NCBI RefSeq assembly: GCF_900155965.1
Contig: NZ_FTMG01000010.1
Coordinates: 62,001 to 126,000, forward strand
DNA: 64,000 bases
Direction: 5' to 3'
From: Mucilaginibacter lappiensis
Lineage (GTDB): Bacteria > Bacteroidota > Bacteroidia > Sphingobacteriales > Sphingobacteriaceae
Every line of letters begins with the position of its first letter. Within the stretch, counting starts at the first letter, position 1. Below are positions 42,308-51,750 of the stretch, piece by piece. The position numbers were made by a program, and so were the translations under genes. The notes beneath the pieces were generated by a model, which ran no database searches, was not told the origin of the DNA, and was given only the letters and a program-made list of their open reading frames with translations.

Positions 42308-43990
42308 ATGATCAAAAGAATTACAATCCTCTTATTCCTACTTGGTGGCCTAACAAACCTCCAGGCGCAAAGTATCAAATTAGTCGACCCTTTAGAGCCC
42401 ATCTACCCCGATACCAATCACGTAGAGCAATACACTGCTAACTACCGGGAGGATTTCCCCCTGAATACCAATGCCGATGTTCATGTGCTGATCGAAACTG
42501 ACCCGGGAAGCAACATATCTGTATCCGCTGATATCAATAAACATCGGGTGCCGTTATCGGCCTGGAGCCAGCTATTGGATGTCCCCGTAGAGCGGAATAC
42601 AGGCTTAACCGGCAGAACCGAGATCTATAATCATAAGATCAACCCTTATGTTATCCGCCGCGCGCCTTTTCGTATTTATGAAGCTATTCAGCCACTTAAG
42701 CAGGCTCAGGTAGTAAGCAGCAATAAATTCACCGCGTTAAGATTGAGTATCGACAGGTCGCTGATTTCCAAAGCCGGGGACTATACCTGTCATATTCTGG
42801 TTAAAGGAAAAGGTTGGCAGCGTAAGGCTTTGTTCACCATCAAAGTTTATCCTGTAAAACTGCCCTCGGTGGCCGATCAGCATTTTTTCTACACCAACTG
42901 GTTCAATATGGTGCAGATGGAAAAACGCCAGCATGTAGAGCGCTGGACAAAAGACTGGTTTGCCATGCTCGATAAGTACGCGAAGTTGATGGCGCATGGC
43001 CGTCAAAATTGTATCAATATTCCAGACGAGCTGTTGAGCTATCGTGATAACCACATCGCCCTGGACGAAAAACGGCTGCTGGATTTTATAGCTGTTTTCA
43101 GGAAATATGGTTTTAAATATTTTGAATCGCCCCACATCATGTATCGTGGTGATAATGACGATTGGAACGATCCGGAATTGAAAGTTTCCCTGACCAAGAG
43201 GCGATACCATACCCCGGAAGCCAAACAGGATGTGGATACCATGGTGCATTTAATTAAAAACTTTTGCGTTAAAAATAACCTGGAACATAGCTGGCTGCAG
43301 CATATCTCCGACGAGCCCAAGCAAGTACAGGCCAAGTGTTACCGGGAGGTAGTGGCACAAGTACGATCCATATATCCGGCTATAAAAATTATGGAGGCCA
43401 CAAATGACAGGGACAGCCTGGCCGGCAGTGTGGACCTATGGTGCCCCACCATTGATGATTACCAGGAAAACCAGGCTTTTTTTGATGAGCGGAAAAAGCA
43501 TAACGAAAACGTATTGGTGTATACCTGTTTAACACCCGGCGGCAAATGGCTCAACCGCACGCTTGATGAGGAAAGATTACGGCAGGTGTACTTTGGCTGG
43601 GCCGCTGCTAAATACAACACTTTAGGCTTTCTGCACTGGGGCCTAAATCAGTACCATGTTCCCGATCCTTTACAACAAAGCGTGGTACATCACTTTGCAC
43701 CGGGCGCGGCAATCAACAACGAACTCCCGGCGGGCGATACCCATATTATTTATCCCGGTGCGGATGGGCCGTTATCATCCCAGCGTTTTGAATCACACCG
43801 CATTGGTATTGAGGATTATGAGTTGTTGAGATTATTGCAAAGTAAGGACAGCACGGCCGCGGCCGGTATTATCGCTCAGATTTTTACCAGCTATAATGAT
43901 TACAACGTATCCGTAAAAAAATACCGTGAGGCAAAAGCCCAATTACTGAAGGCCTTATCTGTCAATTCAACTGGATCCATCTCTAAATAA
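42308..43990 (+). CDS. GH123/DUF4091-type beta-N-acetylgalactosaminidase
   Basis: A 560-residue exported protein (signal peptide ending LQAQ). An N-terminal beta-sandwich (about 20-190) leads into a TIM barrel (about 195-480) of the DUF4091 family, which is part of GH123. The candidate catalytic Asp-Glu pair is in WLQHISDEPKQVQAK (Asp335, Glu336). Further family landmarks are FYTNWFNMVQMEK, VYTCLTPGGKWLNRTLDEERLR and RFESHRIGIEDYELLRLL. Characterised GH123 enzymes remove beta-GalNAc from glycosphingolipid glycans. The gene is third in the operon, 32 bp after GH20, and its TAA abuts the next ATG. Confidence 0.85.
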   Translation: MIKRITILLFLLGGLTNLQAQSIKLVDPLEPIYPDTNHVEQYTANYREDFPLNTNADVHVLIETDPGSNISVSADINKHRVPLSAWSQLLDVPVERNTGLTGRTEIYNHKINPYVIRRAPFRIYEAIQPLKQAQVVSSNKFTALRLSIDRSLISKAGDYTCHILVKGKGWQRKALFTIKVYPVKLPSVADQHFFYTNWFNMVQMEKRQHVERWTKDWFAMLDKYAKLMAHGRQNCINIPDELLSYRDNHIALDEKRLLDFIAVFRKYGFKYFESPHIMYRGDNDDWNDPELKVSLTKRRYHTPEAKQDVDTMVHLIKNFCVKNNLEHSWLQHISDEPKQVQAKCYREVVAQVRSIYPAIKIMEATNDRDSLAGSVDLWCPTIDDYQENQAFFDERKKHNENVLVYTCLTPGGKWLNRTLDEERLRQVYFGWAAAKYNTLGFLHWGLNQYHVPDPLQQSVVHHFAPGAAINNELPAGDTHIIYPGADGPLSSQRFESHRIGIEDYELLRLLQSKDSTAAAGIIAQIFTSYNDYNVSVKKYREAKAQLLKALSVNSTGSISK

Positions 43991-46189
43991 ATGATCACTA
44001 TGATGATATCTTCCCTTAACCTGAAACAGGCACCTGCAGCCATCATCAGTTGTTTTATGCTGATAGGATCATGTTTCCCGGTTAACGTTCAAACCAAACC
44101 ACAGGCCGACTGGTTGTTGAACCCAACACCTTATAAAGCAGTGATCAAACCCTCGGCTTCTGGCAAGGAGATCACGTTGAATAACGGTTTGGTTAAAAGG
44201 ATATTCAAATTGAGTCCCAATTTGGTTTGTACCGATTATACCAATCTGGTTAACGGACAGCAGTTGCTACGGTCGGTTAAGCCCGAGGCCCGTTTAACCA
44301 TCAACGGCAAAAATTATAATGTAGGTGGATTGATAGGGCAGAAGGAGAACGCCTATCTTTTACCCGAATGGATTGATAATTTCAGCGCCGGTAAAAAGGA
44401 TTTCCAGTTAAAACGTTTTGAGATCAGGACACTTACACCCCGGTTGAACTGGAAAAGTAAATTCTGGGCTAGCAATCATCAACAACCCGGTGGTCAGCAG
44501 ATTGATTTTTATTATCAGCCCGGCGCTACTGAGTTAGCCGGATTAGAGGTTACGATAAGTTATGAACTGTATGATGGACTCCCCTTGATCATTAAATCAC
44601 TTAGCATAAAAAACAAAGGCGATCAATCATTTAAGATCAACCGGGTGGTTAGTGAAGTGTTGGGCATGGTGGAGGAGCAGAGCGCCGTGGTGGGTACGCC
44701 CGCCAATATGGCCAAACCACAGGGCATATACCTCGAAACAAATTATGCCTTTAATAATGCCATGCGGTATGACCTGAGCGATCAAACTACGCATTGGAAG
44801 GCTGATTCGACTTATACCTCGCAAGTAAATTATGATTATCAGACCCCATGCCTGCTGGAGATCTACCCGGATAAGGCCCCCGGTATCGATTTGCAAAAAG
44901 GAGAAATTTTTAATTCCGTACGTACCAACGAGCTGTTAATGGATAGTTACGATCGCGAACGGCGGGGACTGGCTATCCGTACGATGTACAACACCGTAGC
45001 ACCCTGGACAACCGCGAATCCCATATTTATGCATCTGGTGAGCCGTAATGATGAGGAGGTGCGAACCGCGATAGATCAATGCGCGGCAACCGGCTACGAA
45101 GCGGTGATACTAAGTTTCGGCAGTCATTGCAATATGGAAGATACCTCTGCCGCAAATATTAAAAGGTGGAAACAGCTGGCTGCTTACGCGCATGGCAAAA
45201 AGGTGTTTATAGGTGGATACTCATTATTTAGCTCCCGCAGGATAAGTGATGAGGATGATGTGATCGACCCTAAAACGGGTAAACCGGGAGGCGCCTTCTT
45301 TGGTAATGCGCCTTGTTTCGGCAGTAAATGGGGACTGGCCTATCGTGATAAAATAAAAACTTTTTATGCGCAAACCAATTTTGATATATGGGAAAATGAT
45401 GGCCCATATCCGGGTGACGTATGCGCATCCACAACGCATCCGGGGCACAAAGGCTTGGATGATTCGCAATGGCAGCAAATGGAGATCCAAAAGGAACTTT
45501 ATCATTCCCTGCATTCAAAAGGGGTATATATCAATGCGCCCGATTGGTATTTTTTAGATGGAACCAACAAAATAGGCATCGGCTATCGCGAAGTGAATTT
45601 TTCGCTGCCGCGCGAAAACCAGATGATCCTGAACCGGCAAAATATTTTTGACGGCACCTGGGAAAAAACGGCCTCCATGAGCTGGGGATTTGTACCGCTC
45701 ACCAAATACCAGGGCGGCGGCCCGGAAGCGTTACTGGAGCCATTGAAAGACCACCTGAAAGATTACGAACAATTGATGGCGCAGTATTACGGAGCAGGGG
45801 TACAAGCCTGTTATCGAGGTCCGCGGCTGTATGATACCGAAACCACTAAGCAAACGGTTATCAAAGTGATTAACTGGTATAAAAAATATCGCGATATCCT
45901 CAACTCGCAGATCATTCACCTGCGCCGTGCCGATGGCCGCGATTGGGACGGTATTTTACACGTTAACCCTAACCTACAAACCAAAGGAATGCTCATGCTG
46001 TATAACCCGTTGAAGCAAGCCATTACCCGTACCATCACTATCCCGTTGTATTATAACGGACTGACCAGCACAGCTACGGTTCAGGAACAGGAGGGCCCAG
46101 CGAAAAAGTATACGCTGAGCCGTGACTATAAAATAACCTGCACTTTTACCCTGAAACCAGAAAGCTATACCTGGGTTCAGATCAGGTGA
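43991..46189 (+). CDS. Clan GH-D alpha-galactosidase-like lipoprotein
   Basis: A 732-residue exported protein; the signal sequence ends at a lipobox (CFMLIGSCFPV). An N-terminal supersandwich (about 45-330) resembles GH36. A barrel follows (about 340-600) with the candidate nucleophile in FDIWENDGPYPGDVC (Asp470) and neighbouring ENQMILNRQNIFDGTWEK. A C-terminal beta domain (about 650-732) ends SYTWVQIR. Alpha-galactosidase or alpha-N-acetylgalactosaminidase are the likely activities, but the match to named GH36 or GH27 members is loose. It is the last gene of the operon, translated directly after GH123. Confidence 0.7.
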   Translation: MITMMISSLNLKQAPAAIISCFMLIGSCFPVNVQTKPQADWLLNPTPYKAVIKPSASGKEITLNNGLVKRIFKLSPNLVCTDYTNLVNGQQLLRSVKPEARLTINGKNYNVGGLIGQKENAYLLPEWIDNFSAGKKDFQLKRFEIRTLTPRLNWKSKFWASNHQQPGGQQIDFYYQPGATELAGLEVTISYELYDGLPLIIKSLSIKNKGDQSFKINRVVSEVLGMVEEQSAVVGTPANMAKPQGIYLETNYAFNNAMRYDLSDQTTHWKADSTYTSQVNYDYQTPCLLEIYPDKAPGIDLQKGEIFNSVRTNELLMDSYDRERRGLAIRTMYNTVAPWTTANPIFMHLVSRNDEEVRTAIDQCAATGYEAVILSFGSHCNMEDTSAANIKRWKQLAAYAHGKKVFIGGYSLFSSRRISDEDDVIDPKTGKPGGAFFGNAPCFGSKWGLAYRDKIKTFYAQTNFDIWENDGPYPGDVCASTTHPGHKGLDDSQWQQMEIQKELYHSLHSKGVYINAPDWYFLDGTNKIGIGYREVNFSLPRENQMILNRQNIFDGTWEKTASMSWGFVPLTKYQGGGPEALLEPLKDHLKDYEQLMAQYYGAGVQACYRGPRLYDTETTKQTVIKVINWYKKYRDILNSQIIHLRRADGRDWDGILHVNPNLQTKGMLMLYNPLKQAITRTITIPLYYNGLTSTATVQEQEGPAKKYTLSRDYKITCTFTLKPESYTWVQIR

Positions 46190-46344
46190 TGGCGAGATGG
46201 AGCAAGGATTTAAGGAGTAAGGAATAAGGACTTTTTTTGGAGCAAAGATCAAGGATAGAAGGAACGAAGAGTAAGGATAGAAGGGCAAGGAAAATCTTTG
46301 CTCCTTGTTGCCAAAAAATCTTTACTCCAAAAATCTCCCTAATA

Positions 46345-46607
46345 TTTCGTATATTTATATCTATACCAGCCCGGTTCATATTTAATGATGAACCGGGCTG
46401 TTTGGTTAAAGGGAAAATAAGACCAAAAATTGATCGATTTGTATGTATATATTTGAATATCAATTATTTAATACTTTTTAAGCCTTGCAAAACCCATCAA
46501 AAATTTGTTAAAATGGCGTTAAAATTTAATTAAAGCGGGCAATTACTAAGCCTTTTCGCCCTGGTTTTGACTAAAAAAGTGTTAAAATTAAAGGTTTAAA
46601 AAGTTTT
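46345..46607 (-). repeat. Three-copy intergenic hairpin repeat, copy B (inverted)
   Basis: The same element as 1721-1992, in the opposite orientation. It begins TTTCGTATATTTATATC, followed by a perfect 13-bp stem (CAGCCCGGTTCAT 46367-46379 with 46388-46400) and TTTGGTTAA. GTTAAAA boxes follow, and it ends AAGGTTTAAAAAGTTTT at 46607, four bases from the stop of the DUF1304 gene. Between 46195 and 46345 lies purine-rich low-complexity DNA with AAGGA and AGCAAAGATC-like units and no gene. The hairpin could serve as terminator for the glycosidase operon. Confidence 0.8.
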
Positions 46608-46610
46608 CTC

Positions 46611-46970
46611 TCACCGGATCAAAATAAGGATCATGGCCAGCAACGCGGGAACTGCCTGAATAAAGAATATCTTTTTGGTTACGGTAAGCGCACCGTAAAT
46701 TCCTGCGACTGCCACACAGATCAGGAAAAATAAGGCAATATTAGTATGCCAATGGGCATCACTGATAAAAAATGTCCAGATTAAACCGGCTGCTAAAAAG
46801 CCATTATATAAACCCTGGTTGGCGGCCAAAACCTTGCTCTTTTCCAGTTCTGCCAGAGGTTTGTTAAAGGCTTTGGGGCCGCGGGTTGTCCAGGCGAACA
46901 TTTCCAGCCATAGTATATAACAGTGAATAAGGGCTACCAGCCCAATGATTATTTTGATAATAAGATCCAT
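46611..46970 (-). CDS. DUF1304 membrane protein
   Basis: A 119-residue integral membrane protein with four TM helices (about 4-24, 48-70, 76-94 and 98-117). The conserved head IHCYILWLEMFAWTTRGPKAF and the block NQGLYNGFLAAGLIW identify DUF1304, an uncharacterised family. The gene is convergent with the glycosidase operon and unrelated to it in obvious function. Confidence 0.92.
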   Translation of the reverse strand: MDLIIKIIIGLVALIHCYILWLEMFAWTTRGPKAFNKPLAELEKSKVLAANQGLYNGFLAAGLIWTFFISDAHWHTNIALFFLICVAVAGIYGALTVTKKIFFIQAVPALLAMILILIR

Positions 46971-47300
46971 AGGTTTAAATGATTTACATATAAATGTAAT
47001 GAAATGTGCGTAATATATTGGGTCTGGATTTCTGTTATACCAATAAAGCCTTGCATTTGTTTAGTTCGACCTTCTCCACGTAAGATGAATATATAGCTTA
47101 CCTTTTTGCTAAATAAGCTTAATTATTGCGAGTATTATAATTATCGTTAATAATTGTTGCAGTTTTTATTAGATAATATTATTTATATCAATCAAATTTG
47201 AAAATTATTTTATTTGTTCAAATACTTATTAAAAAAAATCAAAAAGATTGCTTAAAAATTTAGAATTAATTAATTATGTTTGGATAATAACCAATTATTT
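46971..47300. other. AT-rich upstream region of the ROK regulator
   Basis: About 330 bp between divergent genes. The right half (47100-47290) is very AT-rich with TTTG-containing stretches (for example TTTGAAAATTATTTTATTTG), but none gives a full promoter match at standard spacing. No gene or clear palindrome is seen. Confidence 0.45.
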
Positions 47301-48536
47301 ATGGAAGGTAGGCATAAGCAAATTAAAAGTGCCCAATTAAAGAGTGATATCTTAAAGCAATTGTATTTTAAAAAATCGCTTTTATATAGTGAATTAAGCG
47401 CGATTTATAATAAAAGTATTCCTGTAATAAATAAAATAATAAACCAGCTGATCAAAGAGGGGTTCGTGGCGGAAATTGGTTATGCCGCGTCAAGCGGGGG
47501 TAGAAGACCCTTGATGTATTCGGTAAAACCAGATGCTATGTACATCATGGCTATCGCGATGGATCAGTTTTCTACCCGTATGTTAATTACGGATATGCAC
47601 AATAAACCGATAACGGAAGTTAAAATGATAGCGTTGTCATTAAATGATAATCCTGATGCTTTGCCACAACTGATAGAGCATATTAACAACTGTATTATAA
47701 ATAGTGGCATAGATAAAACCAGGATATTGGGGATCGGTATTGGTATGCCGGGTTTCGTCAGCGTTTCTGACGGAATGAATTACTCATACCTGGATACAGG
47801 CGGTGAAAAACTAACGTCCTACATTAAAAATGCTATCGGGCTTCCGATATACATTGATAATGACTCAAGTTTAATTGCATTGGCCGAGCAAAAATTTGGT
47901 GCGGCGCGGTCAAAAGATCAGGCCATGGTCATTAACCTGGGTTGGGGAATTGGTTTAGGAATGATAGTTAACGGTACCATTTTCAGGGGAAGTGATGGTT
48001 TTGCCGGTGAATTTAGCCACATCCCTTTGTCTGAAGACGGTACGCTATGTCTCTGCGGTAAACAAGGTTGCCTGGAAGCCGAAGCATCGATGCTGGTGGT
48101 AACTAAAAGGGCGATAGAAGGTATTAAACAGGGCAAGCTATCATCCTTAAAGTCATTTATTAACGAGCCGTTGGAGGTAATCGCGAAAGCCATTTTTGAT
48201 GCGATTGACATTGGCGATCAGTATGTGATAGATCTGCTTTCGGATGCAGGTTACAAAATAGGTAAAGCCCTGGCCATACTAATACATATTATGAACCCAC
48301 GGGCTATAATTTTAAGTGGCAGGGGTACAAAAGCCGCTAAAATAATGCTGGCACCTATACAACAGGCGTTAAATAAATATTGTATTCCGCGTTTGGCGGC
48401 AAAAACCGAACTGCTTATTTCGTCTCTTGGTTTTGACGCCGAGCTTTTAGGCGCCGCTGCCCTGGTCATGGAATATTTAGACGATGATATTTTAACTATT
48501 CACTTTAATCAACAGCCTATGGATAAAACACGCTAA
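47301..48536 (+). CDS. ROK family transcriptional regulator
   Basis: A 411-residue repressor-type ROK protein. Residues about 5-65 are a winged HTH (SDILKQLYFKKSLLYSELSAIYNKSIPVINKIINQLIKEGFV). The rest is the ROK sugar-binding fold with ILGIGIGMPGFV, the IDNDSSLIALAE phosphate/sugar block and the zinc motif EFSHIPLSEDGTLCLCGKQGCLE. The likely ligand is a sugar or sugar phosphate; NagC (GlcNAc-6-P) and XylR are relatives. I chose ATG 47301; a TTG at 47280 adds seven residues. It ends 45 bp before SusC pair 2, so the three genes are probably one operon under its own control. Confidence 0.9.
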   Translation: MEGRHKQIKSAQLKSDILKQLYFKKSLLYSELSAIYNKSIPVINKIINQLIKEGFVAEIGYAASSGGRRPLMYSVKPDAMYIMAIAMDQFSTRMLITDMHNKPITEVKMIALSLNDNPDALPQLIEHINNCIINSGIDKTRILGIGIGMPGFVSVSDGMNYSYLDTGGEKLTSYIKNAIGLPIYIDNDSSLIALAEQKFGAARSKDQAMVINLGWGIGLGMIVNGTIFRGSDGFAGEFSHIPLSEDGTLCLCGKQGCLEAEASMLVVTKRAIEGIKQGKLSSLKSFINEPLEVIAKAIFDAIDIGDQYVIDLLSDAGYKIGKALAILIHIMNPRAIILSGRGTKAAKIMLAPIQQALNKYCIPRLAAKTELLISSLGFDAELLGAAALVMEYLDDDILTIHFNQQPMDKTR

Positions 48537-48581
48537 GAAAAAACAACTCAAAAAATTAAAAAATACTATAACCGCTTAATC

Positions 48582-51500
48582 ATGAAAAAAACATTACTCG
48601 CATTAATTATGCCCTGTTTGGCTATTGGAGTCAACGCCCGCACAATGGCAGGCTTTAGGGTAGCAGATCATCTGCATTTCATTAAAAACAATGCCGGAAC
48701 TTTAGCGGCAATTGACGCTATTAAAGGAACCGTGAAAGACGCCAGCGGACAACCGCTTATTGGTGTTAATATACAGGTAAAAGGAACTAGTCGGGGAACT
48801 CAGACCGATGTAAATGGTGCATTTACCGTACAAGCTAGTGCCGGGGAGGTGTTGGTTGTTAGCTATATAGGCTATGCCAAAAAAGAAGTTACCGTAGTTG
48901 GTCCGGCAGTAGCTCTTAATATTGTGCTTGCAGAAGATTCGAAAACACTGGGCGAAGTTGTGGTAACAGCTTTAGGCATTAAAAAGTCAGAAAAATCAAT
49001 TACATATGCTTCGCAGCAAATAGGCGGCAGTGAGCTTACCCGTGTAAAAAGCGATAACCTGATGAACTCCCTGAATGGTAAAATTTCGGGTGTAACTATC
49101 TCGCCAAGTGCTTCCGGCGTAGGTGGTTCGGCTAAGGTTATCTTAAGGGGTAACAAATCGGCCGCAGGTAATAACCAGCCTTTATATGTAATTGATGGTA
49201 TACCTATTTCAAACGGTTCCAATTCCAATGCTCAACCTACAAATACATTCGGAACGAGTGTTGGTCAGGGCGGTAGTGGTATGCCAAGTACGAATCAGGA
49301 TGGTGGTGATGGTATATCAAACCTGAATCCTGATGATATCGAAAGCATTACTGTATTGAAAGGTGCGTCTGCTTCGGCATTATATGGTAGCCAGGCACAA
49401 AACGGTGTTATCCTGATCACGACCAAAAAAGGAAAAGCTGGAAAAACACAGATCAGCTTTACTTCTTCAGCGTCAATGGATCGCATTGCTTATAAACCTG
49501 AATTTCAAAATTCATATGGGCAAACCCCTAATGGAGCAGATAGCTGGGGCGATAAAATATCGAGCGGGCATGATAACCTGTCCGATTTTTATCAAACAGG
49601 AAGTAATTTTACTAATTCTATCAATCTTTCTGGTGGTTCTGACATTGCACAGACTTATTTTTCGTATGCAAATACAAATGCCAGAGGTGTTGAACCCGGC
49701 AATAAGCTGGTTCGTAATAACCTTAACTTTCGTGAAACAGGGCACTTTTTAGATAATAAGTTAACTGTTGACGGGAATATCACCTACGTTGATCAGAAGA
49801 TTAATAACTCCCCAGGTTTAGGTTTGTATTTAAATCCCTTAACCGGTTTATACCTGTTCCCTCGTGGGCGTGATATTATTCCGTACAAAAATCAGTTTGA
49901 ACTCCCACCGGTGCCAGTTACAGGAAACGGGGCGCCAACGCAAAACTGGCCATTTAACGAGGATATACAACAAAATCCATGGTGGGTAACCAACAGAAAT
50001 CCCAATACCGCACAGCGTAACCGTATATTGATAAACGGTAGTGTTAAATATGATTTTACCAAATGGTTAAGTCTGCAGGTAAGAGGAAATCTTGATCGTT
50101 TTAATGACGTGTACCAGCAAGATCTTTTTGCAGGCACTAATCCCGTATTATCAAAATCTAATGGACAACTACTGTTGAGCAATCAAACAACAGAGCAAAA
50201 ATATGGTGATGCCTTACTTACCTTTACTGTACCGAGTAAATCAGACTTTAAAGTAGATGGTGTGCTTGGTGCCAGTATAACAGATGCAAAAACATTAGGT
50301 AATGTCATTGGGCCAAACACCTCTAACGCCTATACAGGTACAGGGCTTTTGATACCCAATGTGTTCTTGCCCGAAAATTTAGTTTCTGCGGCAGGAGCTC
50401 CTCCTATTGTTACGCTTCCTGAAAACCACAATCAAATACAATCCCTATTTGCAAGTGCCAATTTAGCGTATAAAAACTGGGCTTTCCTTACGGTTACCGG
50501 TCGTAACGACTGGTCATCAAACCTGGCGTTTACACCTAATGGTTCGTACTTCTATCCTTCGGCTGGTTTGTCATTTATCTTAAACCAGATGTTTGAATTG
50601 CCTAAGGCTATTACGTATGCTAAAATCAGGGGTACCTATGCGCAAGTAGGTAACACTGTGCCTTCCTATGTAACTGATCCTTTTACTCATTTTGCTCCTG
50701 GTGGGGTTGTTTTAAATGGCAATGCTCCTTTTCATGAATTAAAACCAGAAAGGACCAAATCATTCGAATTAGGTTTCGATACCCGTTTTTTCGACGATGC
50801 TTTAACCGTTAATTTTACTTATTATAAATCAAACACGATTAATCAATTTATCCGGGTTACCCCATCAACGCTAACTACCTATACTCAGGGGTTTGTAAAT
50901 GCGGGTAACGTTCAAAACTCGGGTTTTGAGTTTATGGTTGGTTATGATGTAATTAAAAATGGTTCTTTCTCCTGGAATACAGCCTTTAACGGATCTGCCA
51001 ATAAAAACAAAGTAATTGATGTTGATTCAAAAGATGGTATTGATGATTTTGTATTAACACCAAACTTTAATAATACTTATGAGTCGAGGTTAACCAAGGG
51101 TGGTTCTTTTGGCGACATATATGGTGTTACAATAAAACATGATGCTCAAGGACGTATTATGCTTGGTGCCGATGGCAAGCCAATAACCGAAGATGGTTAC
51201 AACTATATTGGCAATCCTAACCCAAAATTCCAATTAGGCTGGAGTAATACATTCAACTACCAAAAATTTACTTTTAGTTTCCTGGTTGACGGCAAATTTG
51301 GAGGACAGGTGTTGTCATTAACCCAGGCTGTAATGGATAAATATGGAGTTTCGAAAGTAACCGGCGATGCACGTAATGCAGGTGGTGTACCTGTTAACGC
51401 TGTTGACCCAACAGGTAAAGCAGTGAGCAGTATTGATCCTAAATTATGGTATACCACTATTGGTGGTCGTGATGGCATATCAAGTCAGTACATATATAGC

Positions 51501-51734
51501 GCTACCGTAGTGCGTTTGCGTGAAGTTTCATTAGGTTATACCGTTCCGCTTACCAGAAGCGTATTCAAAAGCCTGCGATTTGCAGTAACCGGCAGAAACT
51601 TGTTGTATTTCCACAAGAAAGCTCCTTATGATCCGGAGGTTACTATGTCAACAGGAAATGGCCTTTCGGGTGTAGATACCTTTAACCAGCCGGCAACACG
51701 CAATTTTGGTTTTAACCTTAATGTTACTTTGTAA
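48582..51734 (+). CDS. SusC/RagA-type TonB-linked outer-membrane transporter (pair 2)
   Basis: A 1050-residue outer-membrane transporter. After a signal peptide (MKKTLLALIMPCLAIGVNA) there is an unusual extra stretch of about 28 residues before the CarboxypepD_reg-like domain (about 48-130; GTVKDASGQPLIGVNIQVKG, SYIGYAKKEV). The plug (about 140-300; PLYVIDGIPISNGS, DIESITVLKGASASALYGSQAQNGVILITTKKGK) and barrel (ending NFGFNLNVTL) follow. It lies directly after the ROK regulator and before a SusD-like lipoprotein. The ligand is unknown, but the setting next to glycosidases and glycerol genes suggests a glycan or glycoside. Confidence 0.95.
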   Translation: MKKTLLALIMPCLAIGVNARTMAGFRVADHLHFIKNNAGTLAAIDAIKGTVKDASGQPLIGVNIQVKGTSRGTQTDVNGAFTVQASAGEVLVVSYIGYAKKEVTVVGPAVALNIVLAEDSKTLGEVVVTALGIKKSEKSITYASQQIGGSELTRVKSDNLMNSLNGKISGVTISPSASGVGGSAKVILRGNKSAAGNNQPLYVIDGIPISNGSNSNAQPTNTFGTSVGQGGSGMPSTNQDGGDGISNLNPDDIESITVLKGASASALYGSQAQNGVILITTKKGKAGKTQISFTSSASMDRIAYKPEFQNSYGQTPNGADSWGDKISSGHDNLSDFYQTGSNFTNSINLSGGSDIAQTYFSYANTNARGVEPGNKLVRNNLNFRETGHFLDNKLTVDGNITYVDQKINNSPGLGLYLNPLTGLYLFPRGRDIIPYKNQFELPPVPVTGNGAPTQNWPFNEDIQQNPWWVTNRNPNTAQRNRILINGSVKYDFTKWLSLQVRGNLDRFNDVYQQDLFAGTNPVLSKSNGQLLLSNQTTEQKYGDALLTFTVPSKSDFKVDGVLGASITDAKTLGNVIGPNTSNAYTGTGLLIPNVFLPENLVSAAGAPPIVTLPENHNQIQSLFASANLAYKNWAFLTVTGRNDWSSNLAFTPNGSYFYPSAGLSFILNQMFELPKAITYAKIRGTYAQVGNTVPSYVTDPFTHFAPGGVVLNGNAPFHELKPERTKSFELGFDTRFFDDALTVNFTYYKSNTINQFIRVTPSTLTTYTQGFVNAGNVQNSGFEFMVGYDVIKNGSFSWNTAFNGSANKNKVIDVDSKDGIDDFVLTPNFNNTYESRLTKGGSFGDIYGVTIKHDAQGRIMLGADGKPITEDGYNYIGNPNPKFQLGWSNTFNYQKFTFSFLVDGKFGGQVLSLTQAVMDKYGVSKVTGDARNAGGVPVNAVDPTGKAVSSIDPKLWYTTIGGRDGISSQYIYSATVVRLREVSLGYTVPLTRSVFKSLRFAVTGRNLLYFHKKAPYDPEVTMSTGNGLSGVDTFNQPATRNFGFNLNVTL

Positions 51735-51750
51735 ATACTCACCTTTTAAA

